A DNA stretch of 59,807 nucleotides, from contig JANQDY010000076.1 of assembly GCA_028278625.1 (NCBI GenBank), positions 1-59,807 of the forward strand. The letters are read 5' to 3'. This document shows positions 1-7,732 of this stretch, one piece after another. Each line of letters begins with the position of its first letter. The first letter of the stretch is position 1. The notes below the pieces were generated by a model, which searched no databases, had not been told where the DNA came from, and saw only the letters and a program-made list of their open reading frames with translations. This DNA is from Thermodesulfobacteriota bacterium (lineage in GTDB: Bacteria; Desulfobacterota; DSM-4660; Desulfatiglandales; Desulfatiglandaceae). A program made the position numbers and the translations under genes.

Positions 1-133
1 TGACCTTCCCATCTGTTTGAAATGATTAATAATTTCGAGCGGCCAGCTGAAGATGGGTCGCAATAATTATTTTTCATATCGCTACGCGAAAATCGGTGCT
101 TAAAGTTTATACCCGGAAAAAAGCCAGGGGTTT

Positions 134-1477
134 TCAGTTTTTCAAATCTTTGATCATCAAACGCAGCGCTTCAATTTCAGCCTGCTGTTTTTGAAATCTG
201 ATGATGTAATCCTGCAGAAGTTTGTTTTGGCTTTCATTTCTCTCTTTCAGTTCTTTCACCGCCTCAACAAGAACCACAGTCAACTTGGCGTAAGAGACCG
301 CTTCGTACCCGTCTTTGTCTTTGGACACCAGTTCAGGGAGTACCTTCCCCACGTCTTGGGCGATGAGTCCGATATGCCTGCCTTTAACAAGCCCTTTATC
401 GGGGTATTCGTCAATTCTCCACTCATAACGCACCCCCCGAAGGTTTGATATTCTATCCAGGGATGATGCCAACGGTTGAATGTTCTTTTTCCACCGCTGG
501 TCCGATGAGATATGGCTGGCCATGGCCCTGAACCCCCCGTAGATAATCACGTTATTGGCACTGAAATCGCCCCAGATAAGGGGGTTTTCAGTATCCGTAT
601 TGTCAATGTAGAGTTTGCCGGAACCACTCGACTTGCGCCCCGCTGAATACCCCAGGAAAACATTGCCGTCCCCGAAGGTATTCAATACGCCGGCATAATG
701 TCCGATGATGGTATTGTTCTGCCCGGTTTTACAGCCGGCGCTGTTTCCGATATAGAGGTTGTGATTACCGAAAGTCTGATCAAAACCGGCGGTGTGTCCG
801 ATGAAGAGGTTGTTGGACCCGGTTTCGTTGTTCTGTCCGGCAGCCCGTCCGATGAAGGTGTTGCTTTCTCCTTTGGTATTGCTAAGACCGGCGCTGGAAC
901 CGATGAAGGTGTTCCCTTCGGCGGTGCTATCCATGCCGGCGCTGTTTCCGACGAAAGTATTGCAGCACTCTGTTTTATTGTTCTGCCCCGCAAGATATCC
1001 GACGAAGACGTTGGAATTCCCGCTGGTATTTTCATACCCCGCCCTGTTTCCCATGAAGGTGTTCTGATCCCCGATGGTATTTTCCTGTCCGGCCTTGTGT
1101 CCGACAAATGTGTTGATATCCCCTGTGGTGTTTCTGAATCCGGAATAATAGCCAAGGAAGGTGTTTCCGGTCACCGTATTGGCGTATCCGGCATTTCTCC
1201 CCACAAACGTGTTGGCCCAGCCATCAGCGTTACCATATCCGGCCTGACTCCCGATGAACGTATTGGACTCGCCGGTTGTAGAAGGATCACTGAGTATCCT
1301 TTGGCCGGCACCGGTCCCGTAAAAGGTGTTGTACGCACCTTCGGTTCCCTGAGGGCCGATTGTCTCGTCCTGTTTTTCGATTCTGTCGGTCTCCGGCTGC
1401 CCATCCATGGCAAAAGGATTACCCGCGAAGACAAGCAGCGCCACCAACACCTGATAAAATATGATTCTCGTTTTCAT
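134..1477 (-). CDS. Secreted repeat protein with C-terminal peptidase_S74 chaperone domain (copy A)
   Basis: A 447-residue protein. The start at 1477 is chosen because a strong AGGAGG lies just upstream and the protein then opens with a signal peptide (MKTRIIFYQVLVALLVFAG); the frame runs 63 bases further upstream without a better site. After the signal come about 14 imperfect 16-17-residue repeats of the form N-T-F-x-G-x-x-A-G, expected to stack as a trimeric beta-helical head. The C-terminus carries an S74 intramolecular chaperone domain with the S-D-x-R-x-K site (SSDQRWKKN), where family members cleave themselves after trimer assembly. A short coiled coil follows. It is paralogous to the proteins at 4347-5741 and 7733-8902. 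The role (surface fibre, adhesin or sheath) is inferred; no phage genes are nearby, so a phage tail fibre is unlikely. Confidence 0.8.
   Translation of the reverse strand: MKTRIIFYQVLVALLVFAGNPFAMDGQPETDRIEKQDETIGPQGTEGAYNTFYGTGAGQRILSDPSTTGESNTFIGSQAGYGNADGWANTFVGRNAGYANTVTGNTFLGYYSGFRNTTGDINTFVGHKAGQENTIGDQNTFMGNRAGYENTSGNSNVFVGYLAGQNNKTECCNTFVGNSAGMDSTAEGNTFIGSSAGLSNTKGESNTFIGRAAGQNNETGSNNLFIGHTAGFDQTFGNHNLYIGNSAGCKTGQNNTIIGHYAGVLNTFGDGNVFLGYSAGRKSSGSGKLYIDNTDTENPLIWGDFSANNVIIYGGFRAMASHISSDQRWKKNIQPLASSLDRISNLRGVRYEWRIDEYPDKGLVKGRHIGLIAQDVGKVLPELVSKDKDGYEAVSYAKLTVVLVEAVKELKERNESQNKLLQDYIIRFQKQQAEIEALRLMIKDLKN
630..1330 (-). repeat. Degenerate ~51-bp coding repeats (S74 protein A)
   Basis: About 14 tandem units encoding N-T-F-x-G-x-x-A-G-x-x-N-T-x-G-x-x. 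The periodicity is clear in protein, but the DNA has diverged, so this looks like an older array than the one at 7904-8450. Confidence 0.75.
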
Positions 1478-1773
1478 CTTGTCCTCCTTTGACGCCTTTT
1501 TTGGCCTTGTTTTTGACGCTCTAATCCCGCCGGTCGTCAAAATCTTAACAATTTAAACTCATTGATGCCATTTCCGTTCTGAATGATATCGGTTGGTTGC
1601 GCCGCTCACCTGGAATTCGATTATCCCATTGAAATGTCAGAACGACACTGTTTTTTTTCCTCATATCTGTGTTATCGTCTTCATAACGGGATGTCTGACA
1701 CTACCTATCATAACTTTTTGCCTATCCACCTTACAATCTGAAATCCACGACAATCCCTATCCTCGAACGCGCA

Positions 1774-2118
1774 TCACCAGTAATAGCGCAATAACGGCTT
1801 CATTTTATGAATCTCCTTGTATCGGGGATTCGATGCTGAGATCGACTCAGCCCAATTCCCCATCCGGACACTTTTGACGGTACCGATTTCATCACCCACT
1901 TGAACCCAAACCGAATCCGTATAACCGTTGTCCATGTCGGTTTTACCCCTTACCCAGACCGTGTATGGCCCCTTGGGCGCTTTAAAACGCATCTCAACAT
2001 AGACTTGGGGCTGCGATTTTGCCCGTTCATTGGCATGACGCAAAAAGGGACGATCAAAGGTCAGATACCGCATGGTGAAACCCAAAATGGCCAGCAGCCA
2101 GTACCAGGCAGTGAAAAA
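1774..2118 (-). pseudogene. Chimeric remnant: acyltransferase-3 C-terminal piece joined to a carbohydrate-binding-like piece
   Basis: The open frame contains a membrane segment read as FFTAWYWLLAILGFTMRYL followed by DRPFLRHANER. This resembles the last membrane helix region of acyltransferase family 3 (MdoC-like) proteins. The frame then passes into VYVEMRFKAPKGPYTVWVRG and TDSVWVQVGDEIGT, typical of glycan-binding beta-sandwich domains. There is no plausible start with a ribosome site at the acyltransferase part, and the rest of that domain is missing. A shorter reading starting at 2085 would give a 103-residue hypothetical protein. I think this is a decayed fusion of two gene ends rather than a working gene. 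Both family matches are from recognition alone. Confidence 0.45.
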
Positions 2119-2241
2119 AGGGATGTGATCAGATCCAGCATCGGCCCTCCCCTCCCCTTTGACCAGAGAAAGAGGGGATAACAGGCCATGGTTACGACAT
2201 TAGGGAATTTACATCCAAAGGACAATGGTCCGGATAACGAT

Positions 2242-2270
2242 TTGACCTCATGAAAGCGAAAGGGTTATAA
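2242..2270 (+). promoter_or_regulatory. Sigma-70-type promoter for the adenylate cyclase gene
   Basis: TTGACC at 2242-2247, a 17-base spacer, then TTATAA at 2265-2270 (TATAAG one base later). It would give a leader of about 60 bases before the start at 2335. Confidence 0.5.
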
Positions 2271-2334
2271 GATATAAATCCGTTGTCCGTTCGTTGATTT
2301 CCTTTCAGTTGGGTATCAAAAAGAGAGTGCATAC

Positions 2335-4233
2335 ATGACCCAAGAGCGCGCCAAACGCAAACTCAGTGCCGTTTTGAGTGCGGATGTCAAAGGTTACAGC
2401 CGCCTCATGGGCCAGGACGAAGCCGGTACCGTCAGAAGAATCAAAGAATACCGGAAGCTGATCACGGATCTCGTTCATCAATACAGGGGACGGGTTGTCG
2501 ATTCTCCCGGCGATAACATCCTTGCGGAATTTGTCAGCGCGGTGGATGCCGCGGAATGTGCCATTAGAATACAACGGGCACTCAAGGAAAGAAACCGTGA
2601 AATCCCGGATGAGCGTAAAATGGCCTTTCGCATCGGCATCAACCTGGGGGATGTCATCGATGACGGGGAACGGATCTACGGAGACGGCATCAATATCGCG
2701 GCCCGCATGGAGAGCCTTGCCCAAGGGGGCGGCATTTGCATCTCGGGGACCCTGTATGATCAAATAAAGAACAAGCTTGGAGCGGAATTTGAAAACCTCG
2801 GCAGGCAACGGGTCAAAAACATTGCCGACCCCGTAAGGGTTTACCGGGTGATCACGGATACGGAAACCGCAAAATCACCTGCCCTACTCCTTGGAAAATG
2901 GCGGAAACGTATCGGAGGAATTGCGCTTCTGGTACTCATTGCGGCCATCGGAGGGTTTTTAAGCTGGCATTATTATTTGCAGCCGTCAAAACACCAAGCC
3001 TCTGAAACCGCATCCCCCGATCGAATGTCTTTTCCCTTGCCGGAAAAGCCCTCCATCGCGGTGCTCCCCTTTGACAATCTCAGCGAGGAACCGAATCAGG
3101 AATACATTGCCGATGGGCTCACGGAGAACATTACCGCCGCCCTATCGAAACTTTCGGAGATTTTCGTCATCTCCCGGAATTCCACTTCCGTGTATAAGAA
3201 CAAGCCGGTAACGGTTCAGCAGGTGAGTGAAGAACTGGGCGTCCGAAACGTATTGGGAGGAAGCATTCAGAAATCCGGTGACGATCTGCGGATCACCGCA
3301 CAATTGATGGATGCCACAACCGGATATCAGGTCTGGGCCGAACACTACGACCGAAAACTGAAGGACCTGTTCGACCTGCAGGACGAGATCACCCTCAAAA
3401 TCATCAGCGCCCTTGAGGTGAAGTTGACGGACGGGGACCGGGCCGAAATAGGGAGCCCCACTGAAAACCTTGCCGCCTGGAGCTACGGTGTGAGAGGTGC
3501 CGACCTGTTTGAGCAATTTACATGGCAGGATAATCAGCGGGCCCGGAAATACCTCGAAAAAGCGGTGGAGATCGATCCGGAGTATGCATTTGCCTGGATC
3601 ATGCTGGCGTGGACCCACGTCATTGACGCCTGGTTCGGATACAGCAAGTCCCCGCCTCTGTCCATTCAAACGGCGGAGGCCCTGGCGGAAAAGGCCGCCA
3701 GGCTCGGGGGAGACCATCCGGGACTCTATTCACTGTGGAGCACCATCCATCTCAACCGGAAAGAATACGACGAGGCCGTCAAGAACGGGCTCAAAGCCGT
3801 GTCCATCGGCCCCAACAATGCCTTGAGCCACGTGCTTCTGGCCTATGTGATGCTATTTGCGGGAAACTTCAATGGGGCAGTCAATTATGCGGAAAGGGCG
3901 ATTCGGCTGACGCCCTATTGCCCGGACTGGTATCTTTTTGTTTTGGGCCAGTCATATCGCCAGGCGGGACGCCTCAAGGAGGCGCTTTCCGCCTACAAAA
4001 AAGCCCTTGACCGGTCGAAACAGAACAAAACGAACCACGTGGCTTCCCTGTTGGGCCTGATCGACGTATGCATGGCCCTGGGCCGGGAAGCGGAAGCCAG
4101 AAAATATGCGGCTGAAGTGATGAGAATCACCTCCGACTTTTCATTCAAATATTTTCATCAGGTCTACCCGTACAAAGACCCGGCACATCTCCAACGGATC
4201 ATTTCCAACCTGCGAAAAGCGGGGCTGAAATAA
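2335..4233 (+). CDS. Membrane-bound class III adenylate/guanylate cyclase with TolB-like and TPR domains
   Basis: A 632-residue protein. Residues 10-175 form a class III cyclase catalytic domain: metal-binding Asp in ADVKGYS (residue 18), DSPGDN (56-61), GINLGDV (101-107) and the transition-state N/R region YGDGINIAARME (115-126). A single membrane helix follows at about 192-212. A TolB/FlgO-like segment, with the typical PSIAVLPFDNLS opening, covers about 235-370. Several TPR-like helical pairs fill the rest to residue 632. This architecture is common in Rhizobiales and deltaproteobacteria, where the extracytoplasmic part is thought to sense or bind partners and the cytoplasmic cyclase makes cAMP or cGMP. 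All visible catalytic positions look intact. It is monocistronic with its own promoter; the ligand is unknown. Confidence 0.85.
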   Translation: MTQERAKRKLSAVLSADVKGYSRLMGQDEAGTVRRIKEYRKLITDLVHQYRGRVVDSPGDNILAEFVSAVDAAECAIRIQRALKERNREIPDERKMAFRIGINLGDVIDDGERIYGDGINIAARMESLAQGGGICISGTLYDQIKNKLGAEFENLGRQRVKNIADPVRVYRVITDTETAKSPALLLGKWRKRIGGIALLVLIAAIGGFLSWHYYLQPSKHQASETASPDRMSFPLPEKPSIAVLPFDNLSEEPNQEYIADGLTENITAALSKLSEIFVISRNSTSVYKNKPVTVQQVSEELGVRNVLGGSIQKSGDDLRITAQLMDATTGYQVWAEHYDRKLKDLFDLQDEITLKIISALEVKLTDGDRAEIGSPTENLAAWSYGVRGADLFEQFTWQDNQRARKYLEKAVEIDPEYAFAWIMLAWTHVIDAWFGYSKSPPLSIQTAEALAEKAARLGGDHPGLYSLWSTIHLNRKEYDEAVKNGLKAVSIGPNNALSHVLLAYVMLFAGNFNGAVNYAERAIRLTPYCPDWYLFVLGQSYRQAGRLKEALSAYKKALDRSKQNKTNHVASLLGLIDVCMALGREAEARKYAAEVMRITSDFSFKYFHQVYPYKDPAHLQRIISNLRKAGLK

Positions 4234-4346
4234 ATCACGAAAACTTGTGACGTATGCGGTTAACTCATTCTACGTTGATGTGTGTAAATAGCCTTCATTA
4301 TGAGTGATTTTATCCTTAGACGACCTGGAAAGAGACAGAAAGGAAA

Positions 4347-5741
4347 CTACCCCTTCAATTCCGCGATGATGGCGCGCAGTTCCTCTATCTCTTCCTGCTG
4401 CTGTTTGTTTTGAATCATCTGCTGTTCATTTGCCGCTTTCAATTCCTTGATTGCCTCAACGAGCACGGCCGTTAGCCTTGAATAGGAGACCGCTTTGTAC
4501 CCGTCCCTGTCTTCTGACACCAGTTCGGGCAGCACCTTTTCCACATTCTGGGCAACCAGGCCGATCTGCTCGCCTTCCTGGAAACCAACATCGGGATGTT
4601 CATCCCTTTTCCATTCATAGCGAACTCCCTTAAGCCTTGACACTTTTTCCAGGGATGACGCTAGTGGTTTTATCTCTTTTTTCAGGCGCTCGTCTGAAGA
4701 GATGTAGCTGGCAATGGATCTGAACCCCCCGTAGATGACCACGTTATTGGTGTCGAAGTCCCCCCAGATGAGGGGTGTGCTCTGGCCGTTGTTATTGATG
4801 TACAGTTTGTTTGATCCCGTCTCAAGAGCCCCTGCGTAATACCCCAAAAAGACATTCCCCTCTCCGGATGAATTGCTGTATCCGGACCAATATCCAATAA
4901 AGGTGTTTTTTTCACCGCTCTGATTTGAATAGCCGGATTCATATCCCACGAAAACGTTGTTGTCACCTTCGGTGTTGTTGATACCGCTCTTTGTCCCCAG
5001 AAAAGTGTTGTTGGCACCGATGGTAATCCCCTTTCCGGCTTCGGAACCGACAATGGTATTGTAGTCGCCTTCGGTGATCTCTTTTCCGGCTTCGGTTCCA
5101 ATAAGGGTGTTGGAAATGGCATAGTGCGCTTCCCCGTAATTGGAGTTAGATTGCCCCGCGGAACTTCCGAAAAACGCGTTGTTTTTTCCTTTGTTGTACC
5201 ACCCGGCATGATAGCCCACCATTGTGTTGTCGTCCTGGGAGGTGATGTAGTAGCCCGATGAATACCCCACAAAGGTATTTCTTTCACCATCATCGTTCTG
5301 GCAGCCGGCAAAACCGCCAACAAAGGTATTATAGCTTCCCGTATTGTTGAGTCCGGAATCGGACCCGAGAAACGCATTCCAGCGCCCCGACACATTGTTG
5401 ATGCCGGACCGTCTTCCAATGAAGGTATTGCGTTCGCCGTCGGTGTTTGCCTGCCCTGCTTTGTACCCGAAAAAAGAATTGTCTTCTCCGATGGTGATGG
5501 CGGACCCTGCATTTTGGCCGTAGAACGTGTTGTTCCCCACCTCCGTGCCTTGGGGTTCGATAAGGGCATCCGGGTCTGATGCGCTTTCAGAACTCAAGTT
5601 GCTGACATCCGCATCAGACGCGAGTTCCCGGCTGCTTTTGTTCCCGTTGTCCGCCCATAGGGGTGCTTCACCGAAAAATCCGATTCCCACCAACAAAGAG
5701 ACTGCAAATGCGGAAATAGCGAACACGAATCTCCCTCTCAT
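4347..5741 (-). CDS. Secreted repeat protein with C-terminal peptidase_S74 chaperone domain (copy B)
   Basis: A 464-residue protein starting with a signal peptide (MRGRFVFAISAFAVSLLVGI); a GGAGGG lies 8 bases before the ATG. A spacer rich in Ser/Asp leads to the conserved IEPQGTE sequence, shared with the other two copies. About 14 head repeats (N-T-F-x-G-x-x-A-G) follow, then the S74 domain with SSDERLKKEI and a coiled-coil end rich in Glu and Gln. The layout is the same as the copies at 134-1477 and 7733-8902, so the three are paralogues. One repeat has an insertion (around SNYGEAHYAISNT). Export and self-cleavage are expected from the family; the biological role is not known. Confidence 0.8.
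   Translation of the reverse strand: MRGRFVFAISAFAVSLLVGIGFFGEAPLWADNGNKSSRELASDADVSNLSSESASDPDALIEPQGTEVGNNTFYGQNAGSAITIGEDNSFFGYKAGQANTDGERNTFIGRRSGINNVSGRWNAFLGSDSGLNNTGSYNTFVGGFAGCQNDDGERNTFVGYSSGYYITSQDDNTMVGYHAGWYNKGKNNAFFGSSAGQSNSNYGEAHYAISNTLIGTEAGKEITEGDYNTIVGSEAGKGITIGANNTFLGTKSGINNTEGDNNVFVGYESGYSNQSGEKNTFIGYWSGYSNSSGEGNVFLGYYAGALETGSNKLYINNNGQSTPLIWGDFDTNNVVIYGGFRSIASYISSDERLKKEIKPLASSLEKVSRLKGVRYEWKRDEHPDVGFQEGEQIGLVAQNVEKVLPELVSEDRDGYKAVSYSRLTAVLVEAIKELKAANEQQMIQNKQQQEEIEELRAIIAELKG
4815..5531 (-). repeat. Degenerate ~51-bp coding repeats (S74 protein B)
   Basis: Tandem 16-17-residue units of the N-T-F-x-G-x-x-A-G type in frame; DNA identity between units is moderate and one unit carries an insertion. 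Confidence 0.75.
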
Positions 5742-5863
5742 TTTGAAACCCTCCTGATTTTTTGGGTGATAATGGCTATTGATAAGCGCTATTTGACTCA
5801 GACTCTAAGAGAAATGTTGCGGGCGGTCAAGGAAAAGGAATCCCCTAACCCGAATCACATGAG

Positions 5864-5877
5864 GACCCCGCGGGGTC
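5864..5877. other. Perfect 14-bp palindrome in the intergenic region
   Basis: GACCCCGCGGGGTC lies between the small gene ending at 5980 and the S74 gene starting at 5741. It can form a GC-rich hairpin but has no T-run on either strand, so it is not a standard intrinsic terminator. The remaining ~230 bases of this gap show nothing else I can name. Confidence 0.3.
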
Positions 5878-5979
5878 TGATCAACGGGAACATTGCCCTG
5901 GGCCGTGGAAAGGAAGTGGGGGGAGGGATCATCCCGGAACCCGCGGGAGGCCGGTTTCAACTGATCCCTCTAAGGTGGT

Positions 5980-6147
5980 CTATTTGTACTTTTCAATGGT
6001 CTCCGCACGTTTGTCGTCCGGAAGGGATTTCAAGTAGGACTTCCACCCCGGACACCAGCCGGTATGCCATTTCCAGATCCTGCCCAGAATCGACCGGGGA
6101 TTGTTGTCGTATTTTGCTCGGAATTTGCAACTATCACAACTGCTCAT
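5980..6147 (-). CDS. Small Cys/Trp-rich conserved protein (55 aa)
   Basis: The 55-residue reading frame begins MSSCDSCKFRAKYDNNPRS and ends SLPDDKRAETIEKYK. An excellent AGGAGGTG sits 5-7 bases upstream of the ATG, and this decides the start. The protein has a C-x2-C pair at the N-terminus, a Trp-rich middle (GRIWKWHTGWCPGW) and a charged C-terminal helix. I recall similar short proteins from sulfate-reducing bacteria but cannot assign a function. The three cysteines suggest binding of metal or an Fe-S cluster, or a redox role; this is inference. It lies between the lipase and the S74 gene, all on the minus strand. Confidence 0.65.
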   Translation of the reverse strand: MSSCDSCKFRAKYDNNPRSILGRIWKWHTGWCPGWKSYLKSLPDDKRAETIEKYK

Positions 6148-6216
6148 CTTGGCACCTCCTCTTTTTTCGGTTTACCCTTAGTGCATTGTGCATCCTCAAC
6201 GCGCTTTGTATCGTGC

Positions 6217-7494
6217 CTACCGCTTGCTCCTTTCCTCCATCAACAGATTAACCATCTCTATCACTTCAGGGTTTGTAAGAATACCGTCGTGGTTTACGTT
6301 GAAACCGTAAATCTTTCTTGCAGCCAACTGCGCCGGCATGAAAAGTTCGCTTTGCAGGGACACCGTCCCGTCGTTATTCCGAGGGATCGTCAAGTGCCAC
6401 CCGCCCTGATAACTGAAGAGCAAATCGTATTCCAGATGAGATGGCAGAGGGGTCTTGAACAGTCTTTTGATATAGGGACTCCCGGAGGCCATGTCGTACC
6501 AGGCAGGCACGACGACAGGACATTGCTTCGCGCCTTTGGCGGCCATTGCTTGTCCGCCCCAGGGAGTTGACATGGATATAAACAGCCGGATGACGCGATC
6601 ATCGTTGCTTTCAATCAACCGATTGATAAAACCGCGGGCCACCAACCCTCCCATGCTGTGGGCCAGCACATACATGACCCTAAACCCATATTGCAGTTGA
6701 AGGCTCAAAATGCCCCGACTCACCCATCTGCTCAGGTCTCCCAGTCGCATTCCCGATGGATAGGACAGAACCCAGGCCTGGAATCGTCTCTGGTCCATGC
6801 GCTTGATGATTTGCTCGAATTCAACCGGATTTCCTTCGGCGCCATGAACAAAGAGAACCGGTATCTTTTGAGGGTCGTATTCCTGCAGAAAGAAGATACC
6901 GCCACCAACTTCGTACATGAATCTCATTGGCTTCCAATAACCCATCTCCCCATTCTCTGATCCGAATCTCGAGTCCCGGAGCTTAACGACCTCCCCAATG
7001 CTGAATTCCTTTTCAAGCAGTTCCGACACTTTAAAAGGAGGCAGCTCGTACAAGAGAGGAAATTCATTCCTTGCCTCTCCCGGCGGCCGCAGAAGGATGT
7101 GCATGCCTTCATTTTCACTGCCCTTTTCAACAGCGATCGTGTCCGGAGCGCCGTACCAGCCAACGTAGTCGTGGGGATGGAAAGCCAGATTCTCGTCCGT
7201 ATCTTCAAAGGCCCCGACCATATACGTTCCGGGAAGCGCCCAAAACTTGTAGGGTCCCGGCTCGTACATCACCGCCCAATTGATAATCGTATTGTCCGTG
7301 AGGTCTTTCTCGTTTATTTTGACGAGAACCACTTGTATCGGTTTTTTATGGGGAGAATTACTCTTTATGACGCCTGAAACCGAACCGTACCGTCCATATT
7401 CCTCCAGGTCTTCGTGAAGTCCCAGCAGCATGCACCCGCCCAAAAGGGAGGTGGTAGCGACCCAGACAACAAGGTGAAATACACGGGTTTTCAT
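6217..7494 (-). CDS. Lipoprotein lipase/esterase (alpha/beta hydrolase)
   Basis: A 425-residue protein with a lipoprotein signal ending in the lipobox LLGGC (Cys21), so it should be membrane-anchored outside the cytoplasm. Residues 30-200 form an N-terminal beta-rich region of unknown role. The alpha/beta hydrolase domain begins with the oxyanion-hole strand PVLFVHGAEG (about 212-221). The nucleophile is Ser at about 280 in AHSMGG, followed by an acidic residue in NNDGTVSLQS and His in NVNHDGIL near the end. This triad order matches class 2 lipases/PGAP1-like esterases. The substrate is unknown. It is monocistronic or co-transcribed with the 55-residue gene downstream. Confidence 0.8.
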   Translation of the reverse strand: MKTRVFHLVVWVATTSLLGGCMLLGLHEDLEEYGRYGSVSGVIKSNSPHKKPIQVVLVKINEKDLTDNTIINWAVMYEPGPYKFWALPGTYMVGAFEDTDENLAFHPHDYVGWYGAPDTIAVEKGSENEGMHILLRPPGEARNEFPLLYELPPFKVSELLEKEFSIGEVVKLRDSRFGSENGEMGYWKPMRFMYEVGGGIFFLQEYDPQKIPVLFVHGAEGNPVEFEQIIKRMDQRRFQAWVLSYPSGMRLGDLSRWVSRGILSLQLQYGFRVMYVLAHSMGGLVARGFINRLIESNDDRVIRLFISMSTPWGGQAMAAKGAKQCPVVVPAWYDMASGSPYIKRLFKTPLPSHLEYDLLFSYQGGWHLTIPRNNDGTVSLQSELFMPAQLAARKIYGFNVNHDGILTNPEVIEMVNLLMEERSKR

Positions 7495-7612
7495 TGAGAC
7501 TATCCTGAGGCTGTAATGTGATAGTGAAAGGCTTTCTGTTGATTAAATCTAGGCAAAAAGGTAGTGCAGGTCAAGGAAAACCCGTTCATAATACTTACAA
7601 TCCTCTGAATGC

Positions 7613-7641
7613 TTGACTTACGAGTCAGCCTCTCCTATATG
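7613..7641 (+). promoter_or_regulatory. Sigma-70-type promoter for S74 protein C
   Basis: TTGACT at 7613-7618, 17-base spacer, TATATG at 7636-7641, about 90 bases before the chosen start at 7733. Finding the promoter here supports that start over the far upstream in-frame codon at 7613. Confidence 0.5.
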
Positions 7642-7732
7642 TGAGCGCAAGAAGAAGCGAGTTCTTATCATCCCAACGATTCGATGTTTTTCATCAAAAG
7701 ACATTATCGGGTATAATTGTAAGGAGGACGTT

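Noticed and set aside
698..1492. A 264-codon plus-strand reading frame opposite S74 protein A
   Set aside because: It is the mirror of the repeat array; it has no signal peptide or ribosome site, and the minus-strand frame has both plus the S74 domain.
5766..6251. A 161-codon plus-strand frame in the gap before the lipase
   Set aside because: It has no ribosome site or recognisable domain and covers the better supported 55-residue gene on the other strand.
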